From: Viridothelium virens
Lineage: Eukaryota > Ascomycota > Dothideomycetes > Trypetheliales > Trypetheliaceae
Assembly: GCA_010094025.1 (NCBI GenBank)
Contig: ML991787.1
Coordinates: 310,001 to 374,000, forward strand
DNA: 64,000 bases
Direction of reading: 5' to 3'
Shown: positions 23,118 to 34,279 of the stretch, piece after piece
Layout of the letters: each line of letters opens with the position of its first letter
How positions within the stretch are numbered: the first letter of the stretch is position 1
The notes under the pieces: model-generated
Database searches by the model: none
What the model was told of the DNA's origin: nothing
What the model saw: the letters and a program-made list of their open reading frames with translations, nothing else
Program-made: the position numbers and the translations under genes

Positions 23118-23870
23118 TCAGCTGTAGCTATGTAGAACAACAGAGTTTTTCGCCCTGATGTAGCCTCCGCCGCAGTTCGATAACTGCGCAGTCCTCGAAC
23201 TACCGTACCCCAAGAGTCTCTCCAACGGCGTTATTGTTTTAGTTGGCTCGTGCTTCGTCCATCGCTTTTTCTGGAAGTAGTCAACTGCATACAGAACTCG
23301 AGCGACCTTTGCGGCAGCAATTACAATGCTGTCTTGTTTGACCGACAAAGCGCTGTCGATTCTTTCGATAGAGGGTCTTGAGGGTGAGCTGTGCAAAGGT
23401 GAGCCGTCGCTATCTCTGGCCTTTGTAATCTTTGTCGTTCCCTGACATAGTTAGTCCCTAGATCTAGACAGACGAAAAGGTCTCTCAACTCGTTCCGTAA
23501 TGGAAGAGTGTCCATAGTGGATACACTAATAAATCTTTGTTGTACTTTACGTCCGGGCCCAAGTCTCTGTCGGAAGATTGATCCTCATTGGTAAGCGAAA
23601 CTTTGAGCGTGGGGTCCCCTGCTTGAGTATCGAAATATCCGGTCCACCGAGTACGCCGGCGATACGGAGTACTCTGCCGTCAACGCTGGCCTTTAGGACG
23701 AATTTCTTCCAGGCCTCGCTCATCAAACTCGTCAACCTGGCCTTAAGTGCGATCCCACGAGTTCTCTTGCTGCTACAGTATCTTGATTCCCGCAGTCTAC
23801 TCAGTCGGCACATTGTCTGGTTCTGGCTACTTTGTCTGTTGTTCAGATCACCAAAAGTACGACCATATTA
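23118..23870 (-). other. Coding-like exons of an unresolved gene or pseudogene
   Basis: Two segments look translated. The first is about 23118-23443, entered by an acceptor TGTCAG that follows a CTAAC branch site and continuing through IERIDSALSVKQDSIVIAAA and YFQKKRW to a stop. The second is about 23547-23870, with LMSEAWKKFVLKASVDGRVL and GTPRSKFRLPM. A donor GTAAAG follows the second segment, but the join is not in phase with the first. Either an exon is missing from my model or the gene is broken. No family recognised. Confidence 0.3.
23663..23671 (+). repeat. TACGGAGTA intergenic motif, copy 4
   Basis: Exact TACGGAGTA within GATACGGAGTACTC. It lies inside the unresolved coding-like stretch on the other strand. 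Confidence 0.8.
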
Positions 23871-24293
23871 GTGGATCACTCATACTGTTTCGCTTGATAC
23901 CAAACCTCAACGAGGTGCTACTCTGCCAATCTACAACGATGCAAAGTCTATCGACTTTTGAGGCTCTTCGGATCAGCCGATCCGCTGTTATAGCGCTATC
24001 ATGGAAAATGCATATTTCCCAGGCCGTAAGTCTGGCCACTTGCCGGCGGATAACAACAACATCGCCGCTCTAGGCATTAACTGGCCATTCTCGTACTGCT
24101 GAAATCTGTAGGCAGCCTTATTGTGAATACGTGTTCCCAGATCGAACAGAAGATAACATTGGAAACCAAAACGGCGTACTGGGTTTGCATATATTTTTTT
24201 CGCCACCTAGCCATGCTGCTCAAAATTCAGTGTGCTTTATCTTCGGTGCTTCTCTTTACACCCGACCCGTTTTTCTATTCCTTGGGACAATAA

Positions 24294-25418
24294 ATGAGTA
24301 TTCTTCTCTACCTCTATATATTTCTTGGAGTACTTTCCTTTTTCATCAAAGTGGCTGTTTGTCTCACCAACGAAGCTAACGATGTGACCACAATCCTACC
24401 ACCCAATGCAACACGTCGTACGAGATCTTCCTTTGATGGTCGAGTATTATTTAATCAGACCTTAGGCAATCGAACACTGGGACCCGAAGAGCTATGCATG
24501 CCTGAGACATGTGGCGCTGTATGCATGTCTCGATCCGGTCTGCTATCTGGGGGCAACGACACCGAGATGGTAAACAATAGTATTAATTCATTCAGATCCA
24601 TCAACAAGAACTTCGCTGTTGAGACATTTCCCAAAAATCAACAGCGAAAGCGGTACCTGATGCAAGATCCCCCCAATCCAGAAATCTACGTCTCTCTACT
24701 AGCAAGGCTTACTACTGAAGGAGGGCATTGGCTTCAAACTATTCGCAGTGGTGGTGGTACTTCAACACGAGCTTTTCAGTATGACCTTCAGAGACCCCAT
24801 TATCAAAGTAGCGTTGGTGTGAAAGGTCTGTACGGCTGTACTGCAGTCGTAATTGCTTCAAATGCAGGAGTCTTTGCTTCATACATTTGGGAAATCCCTA
24901 TATTCCGATTCAGAGATGGACGACCACAAACTTATGAGTATTTCGATGCAAACGTCTTCGATGTCCTTGCAGATGGGAATCCTACAGATGCGGCTAGGAG
25001 TGTCGGGTTCAGAACTCTTTTAGGACAAGGGGCAATGTTAAGTGATCAGATGAGGCCGGTCATATTCATCATTACTCCATACACTACAGACAGGGAGAGA
25101 CGTGTCCTCGAACGCCTCGGTATCGCTACACGCTTCCGATATCAAGGCCTGGTCAACAGACTGGCTGCACAGCTACGAGCTAACATTCCGAGTCGGAAGG
25201 CTCCTCAGATTCTAGGGTACGAAAGACCTGTCACAGAACAGACGTTAGACGGAGAAAGCGGGGTGGGAAAGGCGATTGTGGAAGTCGATCAGGCACTTGT
25301 CGAAATTCGACAAGGGCGTCGTCGTATTCCGGGGATAAAAGGATCGTGGAGATTGTGGTATGAGGAGCAGATAATATTCGAGCAACACTACAGCTACCCT
25401 CGGCCCATGCCAGATTGA
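24294..25418 (+). CDS. Secreted protein of unrecognised family
   Basis: Single exon, 374 aa, starting at the ATG in AATAAATGAG. The first about 23 residues (ILLYLYIFLGVLSFFIKVAVC) form a signal peptide or anchor. Asn-X-Ser/Thr glycosylation sites are frequent in the N-terminal third (NAT, NQT, NRT, NDT, NNS). A Cys trio CMPETCGAVC follows. The core contains GLYGCTAVVIASNAGVFASYIWEIP, then FDANVFDVLADG and an IITPYTTD strand. From memory, a motif of the form GC(T)(S/A)VV..(S)..GV(W/F)..(H/Y).WE recurs in fungal secreted proteins, but I cannot name the family or an activity. Flanked by the desaturase and the PhiA-like gene in a sparse region. Confidence 0.65.
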   Translation: MSILLYLYIFLGVLSFFIKVAVCLTNEANDVTTILPPNATRRTRSSFDGRVLFNQTLGNRTLGPEELCMPETCGAVCMSRSGLLSGGNDTEMVNNSINSFRSINKNFAVETFPKNQQRKRYLMQDPPNPEIYVSLLARLTTEGGHWLQTIRSGGGTSTRAFQYDLQRPHYQSSVGVKGLYGCTAVVIASNAGVFASYIWEIPIFRFRDGRPQTYEYFDANVFDVLADGNPTDAARSVGFRTLLGQGAMLSDQMRPVIFIITPYTTDRERRVLERLGIATRFRYQGLVNRLAAQLRANIPSRKAPQILGYERPVTEQTLDGESGVGKAIVEVDQALVEIRQGRRRIPGIKGSWRLWYEEQIIFEQHYSYPRPMPD

Positions 25419-25821
25419 GCCTTCGGATCTTGAGAAGGTGCACAGCCTTTCCAGTATTAGTACCCGCTGACTCTTTACTGATTATACCTACCTAATTGCA
25501 TATTAGACTGTTCTGGATTATTAATGACCATTATATATTCTGCTCCTTTCTTGAACGTGGCGTGTTGATTATTGAGATCTATTTGATTGGTACAAATAAC
25601 ATTGACCTATAGCGCCGTAGTCGGTGTCAAAATGTGAGTCGATTGCTTTTCTTAGTCAAGAGCAACGCCACTAGCCATGCAATCGCTAAAAAGGACCAGA
25701 TGTTCCTTGAATACACAGGATCAAGGAATGTGTCCTCTTCGAACTTCCTCCCCTATTAATGCTCGTACACCGCTTTCATTGAAATCCTCCATCACTTTCG
25801 AACACATCTTGTCTCCATCGT
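25419..25821. other. Convergent 3' intergenic region
   Basis: 403 bp between the ends of two secreted-protein genes. Relatively AT-rich at 25480-25600. No gene seen. Confidence 0.4.
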
Positions 25822-26403
25822 CTAGATGTACTCATACGCGCCCACCGACTCAGCATCCTGCGTGGTGATAGCCATATCGATTGCATCGGCGCAGACAGCA
25901 CCCATGCTGCTCACCCTCCCCAAGACCTGATACGGGAGTTGACCAGGCGCACCCAACGGGCACGCAATCCAGCCAGCAAAGTTACCACCGCCGAAGTGGA
26001 GCACGCCGCCCTCACCATCGAACGGGCTCGTGTACGCGCCATCGGGGATGTCGTTCACCTGGCCGGGCTCGGTGAAGCTGAAGACGCCGTTCTGGGCAAC
26101 GTACACGCGTGAGGGAACGGTGGAGTACATGCCGACCGAGGAGCTCAGGCTGTCGATGAGAACGGAAGTCGTGTTGCTGTACTGCTCGCACTGGGGCGCG
26201 GCGAGCGTGCAGGGCGCGTTGGTGGGTACGCCGATGTAGAAGGCTCCGCCGGAGGCGGCGAGGGGCTGGCCGTTGATGAAGTCAAAGTCGGCGGCGGCGA
26301 AGAGGTTGCGCGTGCCGCCGCCGGCTTGGCGGGGGATGACGGCAGCGGAGAAGGCGAGGGGAAGGGCCATGAGGCCGGAGAGGACGGAAGTGAGAGAAGG
26401 CAT
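25822..26403 (-). CDS. PhiA-like secreted cell-wall protein
   Basis: Single exon, 193 aa. It has a signal peptide (LMALPLAFSAAVIPRQ) with a Kex2-like PRQ end. The mature part follows the PhiA pattern: FINGQPLAASGGAFYIGV, paired Cys in CTLAAPQC, SNTTSVLI, RVYVAQNGVFSFTEPG, WIACPLG, YQVLGRV, a last Cys (AVCADAI) and a C-terminal aromatic GAYEYI. Aspergillus PhiA is a small abundant wall protein needed for normal phialide and conidium development; related proteins are often major secreted antigens. Assignment rests on spacing and motifs, not on an alignment. Codons change from C-rich to G-rich, as in several other loci here. Confidence 0.7.
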   Translation of the reverse strand: MPSLTSVLSGLMALPLAFSAAVIPRQAGGGTRNLFAAADFDFINGQPLAASGGAFYIGVPTNAPCTLAAPQCEQYSNTTSVLIDSLSSSVGMYSTVPSRVYVAQNGVFSFTEPGQVNDIPDGAYTSPFDGEGGVLHFGGGNFAGWIACPLGAPGQLPYQVLGRVSSMGAVCADAIDMAITTQDAESVGAYEYI

Positions 26404-28237
26404 GGTAGTAATTGTGGTTTTTTTGAAGAGATCTGAGAAAAGAGGAACGAATCTATCTATTGAGGTGAAGAGTTGATGGAGATATCGAAGTCTTAGGAAA
26501 AAGTTGCTTGTGGGGTTGATGGCGCGAAGATAGGAAAGTCAACACTCATTATATATGTCATCTTTGAGGGCAGGAGAGAGCGATAGGCATGTTGAAGCTA
26601 TTTTGGTGGCCGTAGTAGGTGAAAGTGGCGCACCACTTGCTAGAAATGACATCGGCGGAGTCAGCAAAACGGAAATTGCTTTAGGCGACTGGGGTGTGCA
26701 ATCCTCAGCCCCCTTTTCTTTCGGTACATAAGGCAAGAAACAGCCAAAAGGAGTTGAGACAGTCAAAGCTTGTCCAATAGAACATCACTGGAGAGTGCTG
26801 ACCGGACACGACTCGTCCAAGGTGCCATAACGATGTTGTATGCTCTCTGCCACCCGCGAGATGCTGGACTCATGGTGTCACACCAAGATCCCAAAACCTC
26901 GTGTCATCCACATAGCGTCTCGGCCTCCAGCGCAATTTTTAGGACACTTTGTAATGCAAAAGCTCCTCGACCTTTGGCCTCTAATGGCTTGCCTGCCGTT
27001 GGTGCAGCAATGTCAGCTGGAACAGATTTTCGTTGAGACGATTTCCAGGCGAGGCTTGACAAAATATTCGTTGCCAAGACTATGTCACGTGTGTATCTAA
27101 AATTAAATGGCGGACCCGATGCAACTTCGCCCAGAACTCGATGGAAAATTAACGAACCCTTCTTGTCCGTATGGTTGATAATGCGCAACCCTATAAACCT
27201 GCTACAAGCTCCTGGCAGACTTCAGACTGGCACAAAAGTGCTGATGAGAGGGTTTGATCGCGATGTCATGTTCTTGCTAAAGACGTTTGTGCATGGGGCA
27301 TGGTTAGAGAAACCCGACTTTGAGTGCAATCTACAAGATGCCTCTACATATCAGAGCGCTCTGTATTACTGAGCCTCTCCAACGACTTGACGGCATATCA
27401 TGCTTAGCTTCCCATGACTTCCTTGCACTCGAAATCGATCTTCTCAACATCACTTTACTCGGTCTTGCTTCCTTGGAGAGCGTTAAAATTAACCGTACAA
27501 TGTTCAGTCATGTCCGCCTCGAAGATCCTGCTGCAGGTATACAGAAAAAACCGTAATACTTCCAGCAACATCTCAGCATACGCATCGGCATTCTACACCC
27601 TTGACGGAAAGTCAGACTCTTCGCCGCCCTCGGAAAACAATGTGTCCAGAAGAAATTGCCCAGATTCAGACCAAAGCTGTGAATACTGAGCGTATCTTCA
27701 TCATTCGATATCAAAGTCATGGACGAGAAATGCCTTTAAGGCATTGGTGGTTGAAAGTCTGCCATGCCGACTGATTGTGATTTTGCGCATAGCCTTTTTC
27801 GGAATACTACGATGGTGCACTGTATTTAGCAAAAACCGGAATATCGAGGCAATGCGATATTGAAGTAAGTTGTTTAGCCTTACGAGCCCTGATCTTCCGG
27901 CTATAGATCCAGGTACTAGTTTCTCCGTCTTGGCGCTGATGCTTTCGAAAGAAGTTGCCCCTCATTGGCAGCGCTGGCCCACCCATCTGCCCTTGTCTTT
28001 CTCATGGGAGTGATCTGCATGCAGTAGCTCTCGCTGGACCCTGCAGATGCGGGGAAATAAGGTTTCCCGCAAAAAATATAGAGTTCTCCGTTGATATAAC
28101 ATGGATTCGGTAATCTAGGCCAAAGCATCACGAGTCTGGTCAAGGGCTATAGATGACAAGGAAGGTTTGTCTATTTTTCTCAACTGAACCCCCCTCTAGC
28201 TTGAGCTTCAACCATTCCTGTCTTTGTTGTCCTCAAC
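26404..28237. other. Region without a recognised gene
   Basis: 1.8 kb between two divergent genes. Frames at 26770-27036 (plus) and 26904-27188 (minus) mirror each other and neither shows a family motif. A plus-strand frame at 27320-27556 has a Leu-rich pattern but no supported start or splice sites. Confidence 0.35.
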
Positions 28238-30169
28238 ATGCTCTCTCGACTTTTGCTTGGCCGGAGCCTATGGCAGGCCTTCACAACTAGCATGCTTCTA
28301 GTTCTCACTACTTTACTGCTTTGTTCTCCAGTTTCATCCCAAGCCGATCCACCAGCCGTCACCGAGAAGGGTGTCTCTGCATATCCCTTCGATTTCAGCC
28401 AAGTGACCTTGAACACTGGCCGCTGGCAGGACAACCAAGCACGTACAATATCTTACCTGCATTATGTAGATGTTCAGCGCATGCTCTACGTATTCCGTCA
28501 GAATCACAAACTGTCGACTAACGGAGCTACGGCAAACGCTGGCTGGGACGATCCGACTTTTCCCTTTCGCAGCCACTTTCAGGGCCATTTGATGTCCGCT
28601 TGGGCTCAATGCTACGGCCAGCTTGGTGATGCAACATGCAAATCACAAGCCACCACCATGACCGCTGCTTTAGTTCAGTGTCAAGCAAACAATGCTGCTG
28701 CTGGTTTCGCCACTGGATACCTCTCTGGATTCCCAGAGTCTGATTTCACGGCTCTTGAAGGAGGCACACTCACAAACGGCAACGTCCCGTGGTATGTCAT
28801 CCACAAAACCATGGCCGGCCTTCTAGATGTCTGGGTGCATATCGGGGACTCAAACGCGCAAAAGGCTCTCTTGGCGCTAGCCAGCTGGGTTGATACAAGA
28901 ACCGCAAAGCTCAGCTACAGCCAAATGCAAAACGTCTTGAACACCGAATTCGGCGGCATGCCCGAGGTATTAAGCGATCTATATTTCCAGACCGGAGACT
29001 CAAAATGGCTCACTACTGCTGCACGCTTTAACATGGCTTCAGTCTTAACACCTTTAGCGAACAATCAAGATCAGCTGAACGGGCTCCACGCCAATACTCA
29101 AATCCCTAAATGGATCGGCGCTCTCCGCGAATACAAGGCGACAGGAAACACCACGTATCTCAACATCGCCCGAAATGCATGGACCATCACCACAAGTGCA
29201 CACGCGTATGCCATGGGAGGGATTAGCGAAGCCGAGCATTTCCATGCTGCCAACGCAATCTCCGGCTACCTCGATGCGGATACCATGGAGCACTGCGATT
29301 CCTACAATATGCTCAAACTGACTCGTGAGCTCTTTGCCGTCGACCAAAGCACCACAGCTTACTTCGATTACTACGAGCGCACTTTGATGAACCATGTCAT
29401 CGGCTCTCAGGACCCGCAAAGCAGCCATGGAGCCACCACGTACTTTTCTTCGCTTAACCCAGGATCTCTACGTGGTCTTGGACCTGCATGGGGAGGTGGT
29501 ACATGGAGCACTGACTACTCCTCTTTCTGGTGCTGCCACGGAACCAGCTTGGAAGTCAACACGGCTCATGGAGATTCGATTTATTATTACGATAGCGATG
29601 ATATATATGTCAACCTGTTCCATTCGTCAACGGTGAACTGGTCCGCAAAGAATGTCAAGATTACCCAGACCACGAACTACCCCATTTCGGCATCCTCTAC
29701 CCTGCAAGTTGCGGGCTCGGGCTCCTGGGCGATGAAGATCCGTATCCCTGCATGGACGTCCGGAGCTTCTATCCTTGTCAATGGTCAGGCAGTCTCGAGT
29801 AGCAGCATTACTCCTGGCAAATACACTACAATCTCGCGCACATGGAGCTCCGGAGACAAGGTCACTGTGTGTCTACCGATGTCCTTCAAAACAATCGCTG
29901 CCAATGACAAACAAAGCGTTGCAGCCGTTGCATATGGGCCTGTCATTCTCACCGGAAGCTACAGTTCGAGCTTCACTTCCATGCCGAGCCTGTCTTTGGG
30001 CACCTTGCAGCGCACAAGCACCAGCGCTTTGCAATTCAGTGGAACGTCGGGCTCGCAGACGGTCCAGCTTATTGCATTCTTTGAGGCTCAACACGTATAC
30101 TCAAACACTTATTGGACTACCAGCGGATCGGTGCCAAGTACCACCAGCGGAATCTGCTCTGCATCATGA
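28238..30169 (+). CDS. Secreted GH127 (DUF1680) beta-L-arabinofuranosidase-like enzyme
   Basis: Single exon, 643 aa, with a signal peptide (SMLLVLTTLLLCSPVSSQA). The catalytic barrel includes FRSHFQGHLMSAWA, YVIHKTMAGLLD, GGMPEVLSDLYF and GGISEAEHFH. The metal/catalytic set of the family is present: E351 and C353 in EHCDSYNMLKL, and C432-C433 in FWCCHG. In the characterised bacterial enzyme such Glu and Cys residues hold zinc and one Cys acts as nucleophile. Beta-sandwich domains follow (WAMKIRIPAW, YGPVILTG). Likely role: releasing L-arabinofuranose from plant wall glycans or glycoproteins outside the cell. The tail is Ser/Thr-rich with no clear GPI signal. Confidence 0.88.
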   Translation: MLSRLLLGRSLWQAFTTSMLLVLTTLLLCSPVSSQADPPAVTEKGVSAYPFDFSQVTLNTGRWQDNQARTISYLHYVDVQRMLYVFRQNHKLSTNGATANAGWDDPTFPFRSHFQGHLMSAWAQCYGQLGDATCKSQATTMTAALVQCQANNAAAGFATGYLSGFPESDFTALEGGTLTNGNVPWYVIHKTMAGLLDVWVHIGDSNAQKALLALASWVDTRTAKLSYSQMQNVLNTEFGGMPEVLSDLYFQTGDSKWLTTAARFNMASVLTPLANNQDQLNGLHANTQIPKWIGALREYKATGNTTYLNIARNAWTITTSAHAYAMGGISEAEHFHAANAISGYLDADTMEHCDSYNMLKLTRELFAVDQSTTAYFDYYERTLMNHVIGSQDPQSSHGATTYFSSLNPGSLRGLGPAWGGGTWSTDYSSFWCCHGTSLEVNTAHGDSIYYYDSDDIYVNLFHSSTVNWSAKNVKITQTTNYPISASSTLQVAGSGSWAMKIRIPAWTSGASILVNGQAVSSSSITPGKYTTISRTWSSGDKVTVCLPMSFKTIAANDKQSVAAVAYGPVILTGSYSSSFTSMPSLSLGTLQRTSTSALQFSGTSGSQTVQLIAFFEAQHVYSNTYWTTSGSVPSTTSGICSAS

Positions 30170-30426
30170 TTTATCTATCCAGCCCCTGTAAGTGGGTAGG
30201 TCAAAGTCTCGTCTACTGAGAAAACCCTAGTCTCAATTAGCGAAGATATTCATCTTGAGCAATCCTTAAACAAATACACAATCCAATTGTAAATATTTCC
30301 ATTCATCAACAAGGCTAAATCAGGCGGTCTGCAGCAGCTAGACGGTTCCCTCTACCTTATAACCTTGATTTGTTTACCTGTACTCTTGAACTCCATCTCC
30401 GCATATTCAATGCCATACCTTCTTAG

Positions 30427-31666
30427 TCAGACAAGAAGTTCATTCGCATAAATTTTCTGAGGCAATGTAGGCGCCAAAAGTGTAGGTTCGCTCCTCTCTG
30501 TACGGCCTGCTGTTTTAGCATTCGAAGTTGCCGAGAGGAAATTGTCCTTCATATCAGACGCAGACGAGGTGTTTCTTGAGTCCTTGCCGGTTTGCAGCTC
30601 CATACAACTCCGGCTTCTACCATTTCCATTATTCCTCGAAACGGTCTTATGCGAACGTGTGAAGGTGTTGAGTAAACGCGTCGGATGCACAATATAGGCA
30701 ATGAGCGGGTGAAATGCAATGAAGCATGATGCGAATAAGTATGTACCTGGCTCAACAACACACCAGGTGATAAGGATTACTGCATTCCACGTTTCATCGG
30801 CAAGTGCAGAGGTGTCAAAAAAAGCGACAAGACGTAAGATCGACGTTATTAGGCCTCTGTGCTATCGTCATTAGTAGCTTAAGAATACGCATGAGTGGAC
30901 ATGATGAAATACTAACACACTGCCTATCACAAAAGTGACAGTGAGTCCAACTTTGGTCGCTCTGTTCGTGCGTAGCTTCCAAATGAGAGGCATTGGCAAA
31001 ATCAACATCGCGACATCGGTTATGATATTAGCCAGGGTGCCATAACGGAAAAGTGCTTCGATATTATCGCACCAGCCATTAGGTGAAGCAGCGGGATTCC
31101 AGCCATGGGATATCGGGTGGCATTTCCAGATGCAAGCCGGAATGGTGGCAGTGGCGTTAGAGACTATAACGACCATCACAAGGTAGGTGCACCACCTTGA
31201 CGCCTTGTCGACAAAGATCCGAAGGTAGACTACCAGAATCGCACATTTGGGTAAAGATACCGCGATTGCATACATTATAGGCAGTGCAATCAAACTGCTC
31301 TTGTACCAGTATGCGATCTTTTCCGGGTATTGGATGACAAACTCCATGTGTCGCCCAACGCCTCCATGTTGTACAGCAACTTTCTCGAGTCAGCTGGATG
31401 CATTGTCTATGGCGAGACGAATGTTCCAAGCAAATCCACTTACCAAACGCCAAGATGGAGTTCAAGATACAGAAGACGAGGGCCAAAGGCACGAGATAAT
31501 CATCCCAGTCTTGTGGTGCTTTTTGAGTTCGACGAGAGCAGAGCCGTAGCGCTACAAAGATAGGCTCGAGCACCATAAACGCAATTCCAACATTAACAAG
31601 TCTGTAGCCGATATATTGATCCAGATAGTCTTGTGATGGCTCAGATAGAGAAAGTGAAGAGGCCAT
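30427..31666 (-). CDS. Seven-TM rhodopsin-domain (Pth11-like) membrane protein
   Basis: Three exons: 31444-31666, 30917-31379 and 30427-30856, giving 371 aa. It has the layout of the large fungal rhodopsin-domain family: an N-terminal outside segment, GIAFMVLEPIFVALRLCSR, DDYLVPLALVF, an ALPIMYAIAVSLPKCAILVV helix, a Cys-containing loop (CIWKCHP, WCDNIEA), LANIITDVAMLILPMPLIW and a final WCVVEPGTYLFASC helix. The cytoplasmic tail is Ser/Arg-rich. Members are often called integral membrane or Pth11-like proteins; some sense surfaces, most have no known ligand. All introns are GT-AG and in phase. Confidence 0.82.
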
Positions 31667-32794
31667 TTTGAAACCGGATCAAAGCGGGACGATGAAGAGA
31701 AAAGCTGAGGTCGCAAACCTGAACTAATATTGAGGTCTACTATACGGTAAGGCTCACTGGCTAGCGAAAGGCCGTTCGTTACTCTGCGCCAAATACACAT
31801 TCAGGACGCTTGAAGTTTCCATTCTCAGTCGAGACATGCCCAGCCTTTTAGATAATGTTGAGCCGAAAACGGACAGCAGCAGCTGCCACCAACCTGAAGA
31901 TCTTTGTACGGATCGAAAATCAGGTCGCTTATGCACATCGGGAATTTACTCTGGGACGTATCGTTCAGCATCGTGGGGGCCAAACTTCGAGCATCTGTAT
32001 GTTGAGCAGGTCATTAATCAAACGGCAGTTGCCTATGCTTCCTCCTCTGAACCGAGGAACGCCCTGGACCCCACCTTGCCAACAGTCTTAATCTACAGTC
32101 AGGCTCCCATAGGCTGCTGCTCACATTCAGACATTGCATGGCGAGCAAGCCCCGTATTCATACAAACTTTCCCATTAGATCATTGGTTCATTGCCCGAGC
32201 CTGTCTGCAAGCCCCTTGCCTTTTTCTGCCTTGCCCATGGCCACATCAAGCAAGTATTCGTGAATAAGCGGGAAAGGCCCGAGAAATACAACAGAAGTTC
32301 ACCGATCAAACACCCATATTCGCATACGGGTTCTATATTATCAGTAAGATCAGAACTTGGCTGAACACTTTGCCTCCTCAATCGAAGACTTGTAGACTTC
32401 GGTAGCGAATTGCCCCTAACATCGGTATGTGCAAGACTCGCGATAGCATCGGCACGATCCAGGCTTGTACCTGTACTGACATTGAGCCTAGGCTCATCGC
32501 TCAGATCCTTGTTCGAACTTCCGCCTAGTCAAAGATAAGGCAAACACCAGCTCGTCTTTACGCCTAGTCTTGGTTATAACTTGTCATGTTGCTCGAAACA
32601 GCCTAAGGTGAGCATGCACATTGTTAACCCGGTAATAAAATTTGGGTGTAACAGGTAGTTGATACGTACCTGGCCAGCAGTATGATTCTAATCTTGCATC
32701 AAGAAAATGGCCATTCGAGGGCTGAAGACTCGATGGCAGAGGGCGATATTCTTCTTGAGTGCTATCACCACTCCTTCTAACAAGTAGTTCAGGA
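31667..32794. other. Region without a recognised gene
   Basis: 1.1 kb upstream of the rhodopsin-like gene. A 144-codon plus-strand frame (31836-32267) shows no motif and is probably chance. Confidence 0.35.
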
Positions 32795-33832
32795 TCAGTA
32801 CTTTGGAAATGAAGCCGCGAAAAAGAAGTCTGTAGCCTCCGCACCATCATCATAATTCCAGAGGGTCGCGACGATGTTTTTGCATGCAGATACAGCATCT
32901 TCTAGAGGAAGCTTACATGCATACAGTGATGCGTTACTAGTAGAGCATACCTAGAGAGGTCAGATCTGTGGCTAAGGAGGCTCTTAATAAATCCGGAAGT
33001 GATGGAGCGGGACTCAGTCTGGAGCAAAATGGTTCCTGAAAAACACGTGACATAGACGGATTTGTTGAGCTTGTATTCGTCTGGTCCGTTGAATTTTCAG
33101 GTATAGTAATTGGGGCAGCGATCAGCGTGCTAATTTGAGCTTTCCTTCGAGTTTGCAACACTGACAAGCGAGAGAGCCGTCAAGGCCGCAGCGCTGTCCA
33201 GCAGTGGAGACTTGGGAGTCGTACCAACGATATCCAAAGATCGCTACACAATTTCCTTGAAAGCAATCGGTATCTTTAGTTTCGGAGGAATGGGGTGTTG
33301 AGTGTGATGTCTTTGAAGCTGCTGAAAGCCTGCCAGGTGGTGATCTGGGTATTCACAAAAGCATCCACGGCCTTAGAGTCGAGTTCTTCGATATCATTGA
33401 CCATGCCTGGAGAGATACTATCAGTTTTCTGGCTTATATCTTCCAACTCAACAGCAAATCTCCCCTCTGGATCAGGAGGGACGAGCTTGCTAGAGTCAGC
33501 ATCTAACCTTTGTCCTGCAACCCAAGTCATAGCGGCTTCTTCCGTGCTTTCCAAGGATTGAGACACATCTCTAGCTGCCTTCGTAAGGTCACTCAAAGTA
33601 CGTGAAAGCCCGCTCGCCGACACTGGCCCAGGAGGACTCCACGGGCCAAGGTTGTATCATTCCCGTCACTGGTCACTAAAATGGTCTTGGAGATGATGGT
33701 ACTAAGAGCATAATAGTATCCTCCATAATCAATGTAGTCCGGACCGAGGGTGAAGCTGGACCCATCAGACTGTTGAAGTGCTTGCGGTTGCTGTGGGTTG
33801 ATATAGTTAAATGATCTTTGCCAGTAAGACAA
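32795..33832 (-). CDS. Multi-exon protein of unknown function, model incomplete
   Basis: The 3' end is well supported. Exon 32795-32901 (ending ATDFFFAASFPKY and stop) joins across a GTATGC...CTCTAG intron to exon 32951-33160 in the same phase, giving LTSL-EDAVSACKNIV. Further upstream, frames at 33276-33623 (RTLSDLTKAARDVSQSLEST, WQAFSSFKDI) and 33593-33832 (FTLGPDYIDYGGYYYALSTI) look translated, but I could not connect them with in-phase GT-AG sites. The start is unknown and may lie as far as about 34250. No signal peptide, motif or family recognised. It could also be a decayed gene. Confidence 0.4.
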
Positions 33833-34279
33833 TCAATGAAATAAGGGCTGAAGGTGCGAAAGAGTCGTGTGTAGGCCTGGAGCTCTGGTATGAAAATGGC
33901 CTGAAAGATTCAGGTCCGGAAGTTGAGGAGATCGTACAAATTTACTCCAAAAGGGTCAGTCTAGAGAGAAACGAAGAAGCCAGAGATGCCTTTAGCACCG
34001 AGATACTCGTCATCCTAGTGATGTCGAGTGGATCTTGCGAGGATGTGGAATCTGGGCTCACCCTCGAAATTTTCCTATACCGTAATGCGATTGAAGAAAA
34101 GTGTGCGTGAATCAGGGTTTCCTACCAAAAATGTCAAATATCACGGAGAAGCATAGCATCCCTGATCGCGTGTAGCGAAGTTCATCACGCTAAGACCGTT
34201 CATTGTGTTTGAAGTTCTTTATGTACCATCCCAATTGAATAGACGGATACTCGAGCGTCGATAGTTGTCACCCCTACTC
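33833..34279. other. Unresolved upstream stretch
   Basis: 447 bp. The minus strand has coding-like fragments (such as FIPELQAYTRLF) in more than one frame. A 99-codon plus-strand frame overlaps them. I cannot decide between them. Confidence 0.25.

Larger units (their letters stand above)
22441..24293. other. Region without a recognised gene
   Basis: 1.85 kb. The minus strand at 23118-23870 has coding-like segments (listed separately). A TACGGAGTA site lies at 23663. Otherwise short frames only. Confidence 0.4.

Noticed and set aside
26770-27188. Overlapping frames on both strands
   Set aside because: They are mirror images of each other and neither shows a recognisable motif.
31836-32267. 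144-codon open frame on the plus strand
   Set aside because: No domain, no splice partner, and no signal peptide or membrane pattern.
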